NCBI RefSeq assembly: GCF_014066305.1
Contig: NW_023501061.1
Coordinates: 434,001-498,000 of the forward strand
Length of the DNA: 64,000 nt
From: Letharia columbiana
Lineage: Eukaryota; Ascomycota; Lecanoromycetes; Lecanorales; Parmeliaceae
Direction of reading: 5' to 3'
Shown here: positions 46,291-58,100 of the stretch, piece after piece
Position numbering within the stretch: the first letter of the stretch is position 1
How the letters are laid out: each line of letters starts with the position of its first letter
Program-made: the position numbers and the translations under genes
The notes under the pieces: model-generated
Databases searched by the model: none
Told to the model about the DNA's origin: nothing
What the model saw: only the letters and a program-made list of their open reading frames with translations

Positions 46291-47575
46291 TTTTGTCGAT
46301 TGCGTTCAGAAGGATCAGGAGAGGCTTTCTGTCACCTCAGCCCATCTCCACTCCATTTTTGATACGTTCGACATCTCTCCACGCTTTGCGGGCTTCATAT
46401 CCCGTCAGCATATGCCGGGAAGTGCCACGCGTTTTGATCAATCCACGTATAAGCCGCACCAGCACGGTAGGTGCCACAGCTGGTGTGAACCTTTCCTATC
46501 AAGCAGACCATGAGCCCTGATCATCACGACAGAGCTGTGGTACTCTGCCGTAATTCGATCGAACTGGCTTCACGGAGATGAAACAGCCCGCGATCTTTCT
46601 CGCAAGGCAGCCGATTGGAGACGCTTCTCTCTATGGTCCAAGTACGACCTGTTCACCAAGAGGCTGCATGTTCTTGTGCTAGGATGGCCACCGGCAACGA
46701 GGGAAAACTTCCAATCCATATTTCAGGGAAAATCCGGTCTACAATTACAGCGACATCCAATGATCCTCCACGCATACTTTGCTAGAGCTCTCCTGCTCAA
46801 ATCATATGATTTCTTGCAGGAGTTTTCGGGTCCTCTGTACGAGTGGGCAAGTATTACCCTTTTGACCCTGGCTTGACCTTTCGGTATTGAAGACGTTGAC
46901 TAATCCATCAATGTGGGAGTTCAGGAGTTCAAAGCTCAGCAATTGAAAACGGCTAATGATTACACAAAGAGGGTACAGATCTTCCTAGCGTTTTCGCGGC
47001 AGATTCAACAAATCTCCACTGACTATGACGTTCTTGATGGAACCCTTGAGCATTTAAGAAGACAGAATCAGTCGTTTGAGGATAACCTTTTTTCAACGGC
47101 CATTCCAAGAATCGCTTCAGCGACCTCTATGCGGGATGAAACGGAGCTGCGTGCACCGCTCCGAGAGACATTCAACTCTTTCCTGAGAGAAGCAAAGCCT
47201 ATTCGCACCTATAGCAACCTCTACAATGAGAGGACCAAGATTGGTGTCAGTGAAGGCTTTGCGATGGTCAACCAACGAGACGCGGAAGTTTGTGAGCACG
47301 AGTCCAGCTTGGCAGGTTTCCGCTAATACTCTCTCCAAGGTGAATCTCAGAATGGCAACCGAATCCACACAAATCGCACGCGCTTCCCATCAAGACAGCC
47401 GAGCACTCCGCATCATCCAGATCTTATCGATGCTTTTCTTGCCTGCCTCCCTCGTCAGCAGTATCTTTGGCATGGGCTTTTTCAGCACTTCCCAAGGGAC
47501 CGATGGCCAGGCAATTTTCACAATTAGCAGTAGGTGGTGGTTGTACATAACGATCAGCGCCCCCTTAAGGGTTTT
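46291..47575 (+). CDS. CorA-like membrane protein, 5' and 3' incomplete
   Basis: This resembles fungal proteins with a CorA-like (magnesium channel-type) C-terminal region. Exon pieces: 46291 to about 46467 (DCVQKDQERLSVTSAHLHSIFDTF), then from about 46531 to 46849 (ELWYSAVIRSNWL to SGPLYEW), then about 46913-47288 and from 47321. They join through a GTAGGT-ACAG intron, a GCAAGT (GC-AG) donor after YEW, and a GTTTGT-GCAG intron that restores QRDAE to VSANTLSKVNLRM. The final part is diagnostic: QDSRALRIIQILSMLFLPASLVSSIFGMGFFS has the two-helix arrangement, with GMGF in the place of CorA's GMN. It then runs into homopolymer sequence, so the C-terminus is unknown. Ion specificity cannot be inferred. 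Confidence 0.6.
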
Positions 47576-47679
47576 TGTTTTTTTTTTTTGGGGGGTTTAA
47601 AAAAAAAATAACCCAAATTGAAAAAAAAAAAAAACCCCAAAAAAAAAAAGAAAAAAAACTTTAAGAAAAAAAAAAAAAG

Positions 47680-47722
<43 letters not shown>

Positions 47723-48190
47723 AAAAAAAAAAAAAACACAAAAAAAAAACAAACAAAAAAAAAAAAAAAAAAAAAAAAAGAGAGGGAAAAAAAAAAAAAA
47801 AAAAAAAAAATAAAAAATTTTTCTTGTAAAGGAGGGGTTTTTTTTTTTTTTCAACCCACCCAAAAAAAAAAAAAAAAGAAGAGGAGGAAAGAAGAGACCG
47901 GCCCCCCCCCCCCTTTTTTGAGCCGAGGAAAAACGACGTCTCGGGAGCCCAGCGTGGGACTACACCAAGCGGGGTAGCCATGTTGCCACGCAGCAGAACT
48001 GCAAAGTTTAGAGACCCATCGATGTCCGCATGATTCCGGCGGTAGTATGGGATTCCATGCCTGGCGCCGGCGTATTTTTCAATCAGGTAGGTGATTTTTA
48101 AAATTTTAATTAGCCCCCCTCAATCCACCTACTTTTATAAAAAAGGGGGGAGGGGGGGGGGTTTTAAAAAAAAAAAAAAAAAACGAGGCT
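47576..48190. other. Homopolymer-rich low-quality tract
   Basis: Long A runs dominate from 47596 to about 47880, with short G and C runs, followed by a patch of ordinary sequence (about 47930-48100) and a further A/G-run patch (48138-48183). The texture matches 9796-10346. It interrupts the end of the CorA-like gene. I take it as unreliable assembly. Phe- or Lys-rich frames here are artefacts. Confidence 0.7.
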
Positions 48191-48340
48191 GAATCAGAAG
48201 AAGAAGAAGACAATGCAAGGCTGCGATTCGTACTCTGCGGTACATCGTGATTATTGGGCCTTGATCGAAGTTGAAGGGTGGTGTGGGCTCGACCGAGACG
48301 CAGAGACGTGCGGTATCTATAGGCCGGCCTCTCTTTTTCC

Positions 48341-48393
48341 CGCCCCCCCCCCCCCCCCCCCAAAAACAGCGCCCTCCTCCCCCCCCCCCCCCC
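48341..48393. other. Poly-C runs
   Basis: Two C runs of about 18 and 15 bases are separated by AAAAACAGCGCCCTCCT. The base counts are likely unreliable, in keeping with the neighbouring homopolymer tract. Confidence 0.6.
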
Positions 48394-48424
48394 ATTCCTT
48401 CCTTCGGCAAGAAATTGGAAGATG

Positions 48425-48553
48425 GCACGAAATGCAAACACCTTCGGCGAATCTTGACGACCACTTGAATAATGGGAATGCACGGGAAGAATGGAAGAGC
48501 ACGAAATGCAAACACCTTCGGCGAATCTTGACGACCCTTGATAATAGGAATGC
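48425..48553. repeat. Short tandem duplication
   Basis: A segment of about 56 bp beginning GCACGAAATGCAAACACCTT and passing through GGCGAATCTTGACGACC occurs at 48425-48481 and again at 48499-48553, 74 bp apart, with a few differences near the end (AATAATGGGAATG versus AATAATAGGAATG, and a small indel). It lies in non-coding DNA. Surrounding sequence from 48200 to 48990 shows no gene I can support. Confidence 0.75.
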
Positions 48554-49046
48554 CCAGCAGAACTTCAGAGATACTGACAGTCGTAGCAGTCCTGGGATGC
48601 ACGTTGATACTTATCAGAGCAGGGATGATGTAGATCGCCATGCTGAGGATCCTGCGAACGTTGCTGATTCCCATGAGCATAATGAAAAACCAACAAAGTC
48701 GCAATCTGAAGGAGTCGCAAGATTGCTGTGTTGCGCGAGCTCCTGCTTGTACTACCTCTTTCAACCTCGATCCTGATCCTTTTCTCAAGCTGTTCCAAGT
48801 ATATTGGGCAGATATCGGCGCTCCACATCAAAGGTTGACATTACAAGCGTTACAGTTCTTGTCCAAGGGTCATGAAAGCTTGGTGGAAATGTCTTTGATG
48901 GCCATTGTACTGCACCGCCTATATTGATCATACGATGCATTCCGACCGACAGAACAAGAAACACGAAGCCAGTAGAGTAATATAGAAGAATGACTGAAAG
49001 ATTGCACAAGGGCAATACTATCGCAAGTCGAGAAGAGAGTTCGGTT

Positions 49047-49364
49047 CCTCATGTCTGCGCTCTTACACAGTTCGCGACAGAAGAGGACGCCGACCTTGCA
49101 GCCGTCCAGTATCATACGTACGTGCATCAATTCACTTATCGACGAAGAATTCACGTGACGTATAATGGGGTTATCGGCATGGTACCTACGTCTGTAGTTG
49201 AAGGAGACCAGATCGCAATCCTTTTGGGCGGAGGCACTCCGTTCATGCTCAGAGAAGTAGGAGATGCACACGTACTGATTAGGGACGCCTATGTTTATGG
49301 ACTCATGTATGGAGAAGCGCTTGGAATGGATGGATTTGCACAGCAAGAGATACAGCTTTTATAA
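49047..49364 (+). pseudogene. HET-domain protein, C-terminal remnant
   Basis: An open frame ending at 49364 gives RIHVTYNGVIGMVPTSVVEGDQIAILLGGGTPFMLRE, then VLIRDAYVYGLMYGEAL and QEIQL. This is the usual last section of fungal heterokaryon-incompatibility (HET) proteins, where GxxGxxP, GD, LxGGxxPFxLR and YVxGxMxGEA recur. The N-terminal HET domain that triggers incompatibility cell death is absent from the sequence upstream, which is homopolymer-damaged and has no matching frame. It is therefore a remnant, or a gene whose body was lost to poor assembly. Confidence 0.65.
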
Positions 49365-49518
49365 TCATCTTAGCAAGGCTCTGAAGGGAATGTGGCTTTA
49401 CGTTGGTACTGGAGCTCCAAACTCCCGCAACCACACAGACTTCTCCAAGTAAGCGTCACCTTCGCATCCTCCCTCTTTACTCATTTAGAGTACAGGAGCA
49501 GACAATTTGCATGCACGC

Positions 49519-50358
49519 TTAATACGGATATCTACTCCAACGACCAAGTCTCGAACGCCAGAACATCGCCCAGTCCGGATCCCAAACAAAGCCAACGTCG
49601 CGAAGCTTGCCCCACTGTTCGCGTCTGCTGACCCCGCTGTATAGCGCCGTGACCTGGAAGGCCTCTCTCCGCTCGAGCTCCCGAAAGAGCGCATCCTCCT
49701 GGGCCGGAGTAAGCTGGAACCCCGGCGGAGCTTTCAACTCCGGACGCTCCGCTCCATCAGGCTGGAAATATTGGTAAAGACGATATTCCCTGAACCGTAG
49801 GGTTTGGATCGCCCCCGCGGTCACTTTGACTTGGCGATCATCCTCGAGGATTTTTCGAGGCGTCAGCTGCGAGTTCGAGAGCGCTGCTCTGGCGTGGGCT
49901 CGACTGCCGGCGTCCCATTGCTCTGCCGCTGCGATCCAATCCTGTTGCCATTGCCGCCATTTCCGTTCGATGAGTTCGTCTCCCTGTAAATGCAAGATCC
50001 AGAAGGTGATGTACCAGTATTCGTCCCAGTCTTGGTTACGTTGGATGTTGAATGTCAAGAAGAGTCTTTCTCCTTCTCCTTCTTCTCCTTCTCCTCCTTC
50101 CATTCCTCGGTCGTCTCCGTTCGGGAAGACTAGTTCGTGCCGGCAAAAAGGGCAGGTTTTCCCGTGTCTCAGCCATTCTGACAGGCATTCTGATCCGAAA
50201 ATATGAGTACCGTTGCAGGGTAGGCGGACTGCTTTTTCGAAACTCCCGCTGTCGGTGGTTTCGTTTTCGTACGGCTGAACGCAAATCGGGCATCTTGCAT
50301 TCGCCGGGAGTTCGTAGATCGGGATTTTGGGCAGCTGGCGGAGGAATGCTGTCGCCAT
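49519..50358 (-). CDS. RING-finger protein, probable E3 ubiquitin ligase
   Basis: This single-exon gene of 279 codons has an ATG in good position. Near the N-terminus (about residues 23-74) is a RING-H2-type zinc finger: CPIC, then about 25 residues on CNGTHIFGSECLSEWL, then CPFC. The spacing of eight Cys/His ligands fits RING domains that bind an E2 enzyme. A Gly/Glu-rich acidic run (about 81-98, encoded by a purine-rich GA repeat) follows. The C-terminal half is Trp-, Gln- and Arg-rich (WDEYWYITFWILHLQGDELIERKWRQWQQDW), a pattern seen in some fungal RING proteins but with no name I know. Its substrate is unknown. It lies tail-to-tail with the HET remnant. Confidence 0.85.
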   Translation of the reverse strand: MATAFLRQLPKIPIYELPANARCPICVQPYENETTDSGSFEKAVRLPCNGTHIFGSECLSEWLRHGKTCPFCRHELVFPNGDDRGMEGGEGEEGEGERLFLTFNIQRNQDWDEYWYITFWILHLQGDELIERKWRQWQQDWIAAAEQWDAGSRAHARAALSNSQLTPRKILEDDRQVKVTAGAIQTLRFREYRLYQYFQPDGAERPELKAPPGFQLTPAQEDALFRELERREAFQVTALYSGVSRREQWGKLRDVGFVWDPDWAMFWRSRLGRWSRYPY

Positions 50359-52142
50359 GGTGGAAGATGCTTTTTTGTTCTGAGGACTTGAGAGAGCTTT
50401 TGGTGTTGGTAAGCCCTCCTGGGTGTTCGTTGTAGAAGAATGAACGCCTTGGAGATAGCGTCTGCGAGGTGAGATTGAAAGGCTTTCGGAAGATGTGATG
50501 CAAGCCCAGAGCTCTTACATAATCCCAACGTTCTCATGACCTGCTCAAATAGTGTTGTGATGACAGCAGTGTTATACCTTTGTGAAGTCGAAACGTCATT
50601 GAAACCCCTGGGACTTCGAACAAGGACCATTTGGACAATGACACCTCATCAGTGGGAAGAAAACAGGCGGCAGGCTGTATATACCTCATTGTTCGATAAC
50701 TTACTTTACACGCATACAAAGACATTGCATCGATCTCAGATCCAGCCGTCAGGTACAGTCAAAAGCGGCCTTTCAAAGTCAAGTAATTCAACATCAATCG
50801 TTTCAGCCACTCATCGTCCTCACCCATCAAATACTCTACTCAAAAGCAATCTCCCAAAACCCCAGAAACCATTCCCATCAAGCAACCCTTCCCCAACGCA
50901 TCACGACGCAGCATATCCCTCAATCCAACCAAAAGCATCACAACCCTCCCCAATCCCACAAATCACTACAACCTCACCACCACCACCCACCACCGCTCCT
51001 CCAAACCCACAAAGCGAGCGATCAAACGCACGCACTCCAACATCCTCGCCGCCATATCCGACCCCGGCTTCCAAAAACCCCTCGACCACCTCACCCCTCC
51101 CCCTCGACCACGACGACCCAATAACCATCGAGCGCACGCTCCCATTCTTCAACACCGCCGGATCGATCCGACCAAGCGAACCCGCCCGTCCGAACCATCT
51201 CCCATCCCCACGCCAAACAAACCTGTCCACTCCATCGCGGATAACGTCGCAAAGGTCTCCCACTCCGATCGCACGTCGTGAGGCGCCCCTGCGCTGTACG
51301 ATACATACCGGCGACGTCGCACATAGCTAGTTTTCTTTCGATTCTTGCACAGACCTCTCCTTTCGTCTGGCAACGACGCGATCGGCATTTTTTGTACTCT
51401 TTTCAAGCTTTCGCAAAGGGGTGATGGAGAGTGCGAGAGATGATGGCGGTGCGGTCGTATGGAATGGTCGTTTGCGTAGGAGGGGGGGTGGGGCAAGTGG
51501 AGGCTGGAGGGGGGGGGTTGTGAGGGGGATGAGGAGAGGAAGGTGTGGGATTCTGTGGGGATGGGTTGTGAAGGGTTGAAGGTTGGTTTGGAGGGGTTTT
51601 GGGGGTAGGGGGAGTTGCTGACGAGGATGGAGATTGCTTTTCTTTGAATTGGTTGGATTGGGGGAGTGGTGATGATGGGGAGTGGGGAAGGGGTGTGGGA
51701 GATGAAGGGGTTTTGTTTATTTTGGGGTAGATGAGATTTTTGCGGGTGAGGGAGGTTGGGTTGGGGTTGGGGTGTTGGGGGTGTTAGATGGCTTGGGTTT
51801 GCGGTAGAGAGGAGGGGATTCTTTGAGTATTGTGGAAGGTTTTGGTCAGGGTTGCTTTTGAGATCTTGGCGCAGAGTGCTTTGGGGGGTTTGCTTTATCA
51901 TTTCGGATTCAATTTCTAATCGTGCAATTTTGCTGATTTAAGGTGAAGAAATTCATTATACATTATCAACCACACAAAACACAAACGCTGGTCTAAGAAA
52001 GCCTGCTTTCCATCTAGAAACGCAAACGCAAACAAAAACAGCACGAACTTTTATCATCGCTGGCTAAACCGCACATCAAAACAAAAATTCAGCACAACTC
52101 CACCCATGCCCGTGATATCATCAATCATTCACGTCCGGCAAT
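50359..52142. other. Strand-asymmetric G/C-rich intergenic region
   Basis: About 1.8 kb between the RING gene and the 3' end of the PKS-NRPS gene. From about 50800 to 51290 the plus strand is strongly C/A-rich; from about 51420 to 51800 it is strongly G/T-rich, with G runs up to nine (near 51511-51519). Long Pro/Ser/Thr-rich frames (50536-51330 plus, 51149-51901 minus) follow from this skew, and I do not call them genes. From 51900 to 52142 the sequence is AT-richer and probably holds the megasynthase 3' untranslated region. Confidence 0.5.
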
Positions 52143-55100
52143 CTACCTCTTTAGCGTCAACGTCCCACTTCCCCCTTGCCCTCCTATACTGAAATCCTGA
52201 CTCGCGAAATGATACCCAATGCCCAACACCTTCGCCTTGCCCACCCACTTATGCGGCGCCAGCCTCTCAAATGTATCCCGCCCCTCATGCGATTCAAGAT
52301 GCTCCGCGACATCCGCCATCTGCAACCTGATCTCGCTCTGGTGATGTTGAAACGCGGTTGCCTTCTCGCTGCTTTCGAGTGGAGTCGCGAGCGCGGCGTC
52401 GCAGATGTCTTGTGCCAGCGAGCGCACGCGGATGAGGTCGAAACTGCCGTTCCAGCCCGCTTGCGACGGAAGCGTCTGCATGCGGCCGGCTAGGTCGGAG
52501 AATTCGGCCAGCAGCTCGGGCGTCGCGGGACTGTCGGATGCGGCGGGCGTGACGCGGTGGATGTGCACGGGGAGCCCGAGGGCGCGGGAGGCGTTCTCAA
52601 GATAGGCTTCGCTGGACCATTTGGATGCGACGTAGCCCATGGAGCCGTCGACGGGAGGTTGGAAGGATGCCATTGAAGATGGGGGCCCAGCGTTTTCGGC
52701 CAGTTGGAGCACGCCACCGCTGGAGATGAAGTGGATGGGGATTTGGCGTGGGGATGCGAGGCGTGCGAGTTCTTTGGTAGAAGCGAGGTTGGGGAGGCGC
52801 AATTGTTGGTAGTAGTCCCAGAAGGATCGGTTGGCGCCGCTGTGGATTATGACATCCACATCACGGGAGAGCGTGGAGAAAGAGGTGTCTGAGAGGCCGA
52901 GCTTGGACTCGGTCAGATCACCTGTGTGGATATTTATTTTATCGGACTCGACGGCTAACTGGCGAGGCTCAAAGTCGGAGTTTTGCCGGACGGCGACGCA
53001 GTGGACTTGGGATACTCGCGGGTCGGAATTCAACTGTTGGAGAAGGTGGCGGCCGAGGAAGCCGGTTGCTCCTGTGAGAAGAACGACCAGTCCTGAATCG
53101 GTGCGGGGAGAGATGACACTTTGTCTGCCGTCGATTGCTTTGCTGGCAATCAAGTCGGCTTGAACAGCGGTCTCAGCTTCCCAATCGATCGCGACGACCG
53201 CGCTTGCGTTTTCAATCTTTGATGCCATGCTTCCAAGAGTGCTGGCCTCGAACAGTTCAACCATTGGTAGAACAGCGTTGAAATTCTCGCGAATGAGTGC
53301 TTGAAGTTTGACAAGGAGCAAGGAGTTACCACCAACGTGGAAGAAGTCGGTGTCCCGGTCGATTGTAACGGTAGCTGCGATGTCCTTGGATACGATTCCC
53401 TGCCACACTTTCTTCAGAGCCTGTTCCGTCTCGCTGAGAACGACGTCCCCCCCACTGGTGCGGGATGCCGATGGCAATGGTAGTGCGTTGATGGCCAGTC
53501 TGTTTGTTTTGGAGTGACTGTTGAGTGGGATCATGTCCAGGGCAATCATCCTAGCAGGACGCATGTATTGCGGAAGTGGCAGTCGAACACCCAAAGTCTT
53601 TAGGAACTGCTCTCGCTCGCCATTGGGGTAGGTCGTTGAGAATTCCACGTGGGCGACAAGGAATTGCGGATCTCCACGAACTGAGCAGACAGCTTTGCAG
53701 ATGACACCACCTGCAGCTTCGATGATCGTGTTCTCAATATCTTCCAATTCGATCCGGATGCCTCGCAACTTGATCTGAGTGTCGCCTTCGATTCTTCCCT
53801 CGAAGATGAGCGCACCATCGCTGCGTAAGTGACCCAAGTCGCCGCTCTTGTACACGGTTGTCCAGCCTTTGGAAGCGTACTCTGGGGATGGGTTAATGTC
53901 CGGGATGAATTTAGTCTTCGTCAATCTGTCGTTGTTCAAATACCCGAGGGCGGATCCTGCGCCGCCGATGAGAATTTCACCAGTGACGCCAACAGGAACG
54001 GGGTCCATGTTTCTGTCGACGATATATAGTGCGTAGTTGGGTAGGGGGAATCCGGCTGGGATTGCTTCTTCAGAGTTCTGCGAAGCCTCCCAGTATTTGA
54101 TCTCCGATTTTGTGCAAGAGATCGTCACCTCGCCGGGTCCGTATGAATTGAAGAGCCTTAAACCTGTGTTGTTCAGATCGCGGAAACCCTGAACGAGAGT
54201 GCTGGTCAATGCCTCTCCGCCACCGAACGCGTATTTCCATTGAGAGGCTCTAGCAAGAGATGTCCAGCCATAACGAAGCCAAGAGGAATACTCAGAGGGA
54301 GTCGCTTTGGTGTAGGTGATCTTCTCATTGTTGATCAAGTTCGCCAGTTCGGCCGGGTCTCTTCGCTTAGACTCTGGCACCACGTAGACTGTGCCTCCGT
54401 TGGCAAGGCCGGAGAGCATTTGGTCCAGAGAGAAATCGAACGAGTAAGCGCTCTGCTGGAGGACTGTCTCTCGGCCAATATTCCATTCTTTGCTGTAGCC
54501 TTCCATTTCGTTTCGGATGCTGGAGTGACGCAGGATGATACCCTTTGGTACACCAGTAGATCCGCTGGTATACAAGATGACAGCTGGAGCTTGAGGTTGC
54601 GCTTTATTTGCAAAAGCTATGATCTCATTGCAGTTCACATTGGAAACGTTGATGACTTTTGCCGACTTGGAGCCCAAAGCAGGGACATCGTTGGCGGTCT
54701 TATCGTGGCAAAGTATCGCGCCAGGTTGGCAATCTTTGACAATTATGGCAAGTCGAGGGATTCCGTTGCGTAGCTCAAGAGGAACGTAGACACCGCCAAA
54801 CTTCCAGATGGCTAGGAGGCAGCAGATCCAATCTGCTGATGGCTCCTGGAAAACCGCAATTGTTGAACCAGCACTCACACCAACCTTAGAAAGGGAGGCG
54901 CTGATGGCATCGGCACGCCCGGCCAATTCACTGTATGTCAGTGCAGTGCCCATACCATCTTTGACGGCGATACTTTCGCCATGCTCGATCACCATGTCAT
55001 CAATACGGTGCGCGATAGTTGCAGGCCAATCAGATTCCATAAGACGACCTGTTTTCGAATCAGCGCTACTCAACAAGACTTCTGAGCTTGACATACCTCG

Positions 55101-58100
55101 ACCAAGATTGATCGCAGCTTTAGTATCGGCAGAATCGAACAGCTGCACTTTGCTTGGTGCGACGTCGAAGCTCGAGGCGAATTCCTTTACCAAACGGACG
55201 TAACTCTTGAAGAGAATGTCCGTGCTGGTCTGCGAGTACAGATACTTCTGTGTCCTGAATGCAATCTTTATCTCATCACCCGAGACCTCGTTGACGTCCA
55301 GTGTTAGGTCATAGGCTGTGCGTCCCGTCGATGCTACACCATCTGCCTGAGCGCCCAACATCTTTGGGGACTTTACCGCGAGCTGGCGATAGTCCATAAA
55401 CACTTGGAAAAGCGGGCTGTGCGTTGAAGAGCGTGGGATGTCGAGCTCCTCCAAGAGGACATCGAAGGGCAGCTTGGAGTGAGCTAGCGCACTGTATGCC
55501 TTGTCTCGAGCCTCTTTGATGGCTTCGGCAAAGTTCTGCTTTGAGTTCGCCTTGAATCGAAGTGGTAGCAGGTTCAAGAGGAAACCAATGGTACCAGTGG
55601 AATTGCTGTCCGTTCTGTTTGCATCTGCCATGCCGACACACACATCCTCGATGTCTAGAAAGCGGAACAAGAAGATCTTGAGGACGGCAAGGAAGAAGTG
55701 GAATGTAGTCGATTTGTATCGACGGCATGTGTCTCTAATCTGACTGGCAGTCTTGGAGTCCAGGATCAACTCGGTCTGTTGGTAGTCATACCTCTTCAAT
55801 GGAAGACGAGAGTTAACCTTGGCCATGGGGAATAGCGGCAAAGGGTCCGGGAAGGTGGAAAACATTTTCTTCCAGTACTCGAGCTCTCCTTTCATTGCAC
55901 CGCTTTCGACTTCCTTTCGCTGGTTCGCAGCAAAGTCGGTGAACTGGCAGCTGACGGAAGGAAGCGATTGCCCTGCGTAGAGCTTGTTCAAGTCCGATAG
56001 AAGAATATTGAAGCTGAATCCATCAATGGCGATGTGGTGGAATCCGAAGACGAGGAAATGCGTGGTTGGGTTGAGCGATAATAGAAGGATCCTGATGGAC
56101 TCTCCTTGTTCCAGGTCGAATATGTGTTTCATCATGATGTCGCATTCCTTGATGGCATCTGCCTCAGCCGCAATCGATTTCTTCTCTAAGTGAAGCCTCG
56201 ATGAGGCAAGCACTCCTTGCGTTGGCTCGTTCATCCGCTCAGTGTTGGCGAAGAAGGCAGTCCGGAAAGCTTCGTGCCGTTGCCCCACCGCTGAGACTGC
56301 GCGTTCAAGTTCAGCCACCTTGAGGTGACCGCTCAACTTGGTGCGGCAGAGGAGGTTGAAGGTGGTCGGGTCCTCCAGGTATTGCTTTAAGAACCAAAAC
56401 CGTGACGAGCCGTAAGACATTCTTGTTGTCTTTTGGAACGACTGCTTCTGGACCACAGGGAAAGCATCATCCTTGTGCTCCAAAATTTCGTCAATGTTCG
56501 AAATGCTGATCTCTGTAGATGACTCTTCTGCTTCGACTGATGGTGGTGTCGTCGATGATTGAGATGATTCCGAATCTTCATATGACAGAGAGCCATCTTT
56601 ATCTCCCTCGGACTCGGTCGTCTCCGCCTTGGATTCGAGAGTCGACTCGGTTATTTCTTCATTTATTTCGATGGCCGCATCGATAGTGTCTTCCTTGGGC
56701 TGCTCTTCGATCGGCTTGGTCGGATCAGCCTCGGCTTCGGAGCCCGAAACAACATTTGGGACCAGCTCTGCTGGAAGTCTCTTGACTGCGTCCTCAATAA
56801 GATCCGCCACACTTGCACCTCCAAGGATCTTGAGAACTGGCATATCGAGACCGAGCTCGTTAGTGAACCAGGATCGTAGATCAACTGCCACCAGTGAGTC
56901 TACGCCTAGCTCGACTATCGTGGTTTCTGGAGAGATGCTGTCTTCGGGAGACAAATGCAGACGATCAGACAACATAGAGAGCAATCCATCTGTGACCCAC
57001 GTTAGACTTTCAACTACCTCGGAGCGATCACGAACTAACCTAACAGTGTTTGGTAGACAGCCTCCTCGCTTGTCTGCTCTTTCAGCTGCGTCTTGACGGA
57101 AACACTACCTTTGGCAGCGCCCCCAGCGTTTTGTCCGATAGTCTTGATTCGTCGGTAATGGGAGAATTTGGGGATGCTCAACCACGCCGGTGGGTTGGCG
57201 TCATTCTCAGGGTCGAAAGACTGGAGACCAGCTGATAACTCTGGGCTCCTTCCAGACTCAGGACGTCCAGCGTGGACTGCTTCCGCGAAGAATTGGTGGA
57301 AATCCCACTCCGAGATGTTGGCGTAGCCCATGTTGCCTAGACGGTCCAAGATGCCTTTGTCTGTGCGAGTGATGTAGCCAAGTCCAAAGATACCAGCCAA
57401 GTTCATCACACTTCCGACGACACCTCGCTTTCTTCGCCCAGCGATCAAGGCGGCCATGAAGGCATTGGCTGCTGCGTAGCTTGTCTGACCGATGTTACCT
57501 GTGACCGAAGCAAGGGAGGAAAAGAGGATGAAGAAATCGAGGTCGTTCCCAGGGAAAAGTTCGTCAAGTATGATACTGCCGTCCACTTTGGCTCGAAGGG
57601 TCTTGTTGAATTCTTCGTGTGTCTTGTTGGTGAAAAGACCGTCTATAAGGACCATAGCGGCATTAGCAACACCGGCGATCGGAGGCATCGTGCTGCAGAT
57701 GACTTTGTGCACTGCAATGACAGACTCCTTGTCGATGACATCCCTGTGAAGCTGTTAGCCGGAGTCTGCTACGCATTGTTTTTTCAGTACCCACATTGCG
57801 AAGGGCCTCACAACAGCACCCATCTCTTGAATCATATCGAGCCAACCCTGGTCTATGTTTGGCTTCCTGCTTGTCAGAGCGAGATACTTGGCACCCCTCT
57901 TCACCATCCAGTGGCAGAGTGATAGCCCAAGTTCACCAGTCAGTCCGATCAAGAAGTAGGTTCTGTCATTTCGAAATTGAGTGTCACACTCAGCAGGTAG
58001 GATTCTGACTGGTGCTGTGGTGGCAGCAGTCCAATTTACAGTGCAAAGAGTTCCGCTCTCTACCGGATGCTCCGGAATGTCTTTCAGAGCAATCTCTTGG

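Noticed and set aside
47554..47981. Overlapping Phe- and Lys-rich open frames on both strands
   Set aside because: Same cause as at 9.9-10.2 kb: homopolymer runs.
48135..48788. 217-codon minus-strand frame with hydrophobic stretches
   Set aside because: It runs through poly-C and poly-A tracts and a short duplication, and its hydrophobic part does not match a family I know.
50536..51330. 264-codon Pro/Ser/Thr-rich frame on the plus strand
   Set aside because: It is open because of strong C/A skew, has no domain, and overlaps a comparable skew-driven frame on the other strand.
51149..51901. 250-codon Pro-rich frame on the minus strand
   Set aside because: It is open because the plus strand is G-rich and poor in stop codons; no ATG context, splice support or motif makes it convincing.
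49519..52142. RING gene and flanking DNA as part of the PKS-NRPS cluster
   Set aside because: Nothing in the RING protein or the skewed region suggests biosynthesis, transport or cluster regulation; the cluster more likely extends past 64000.
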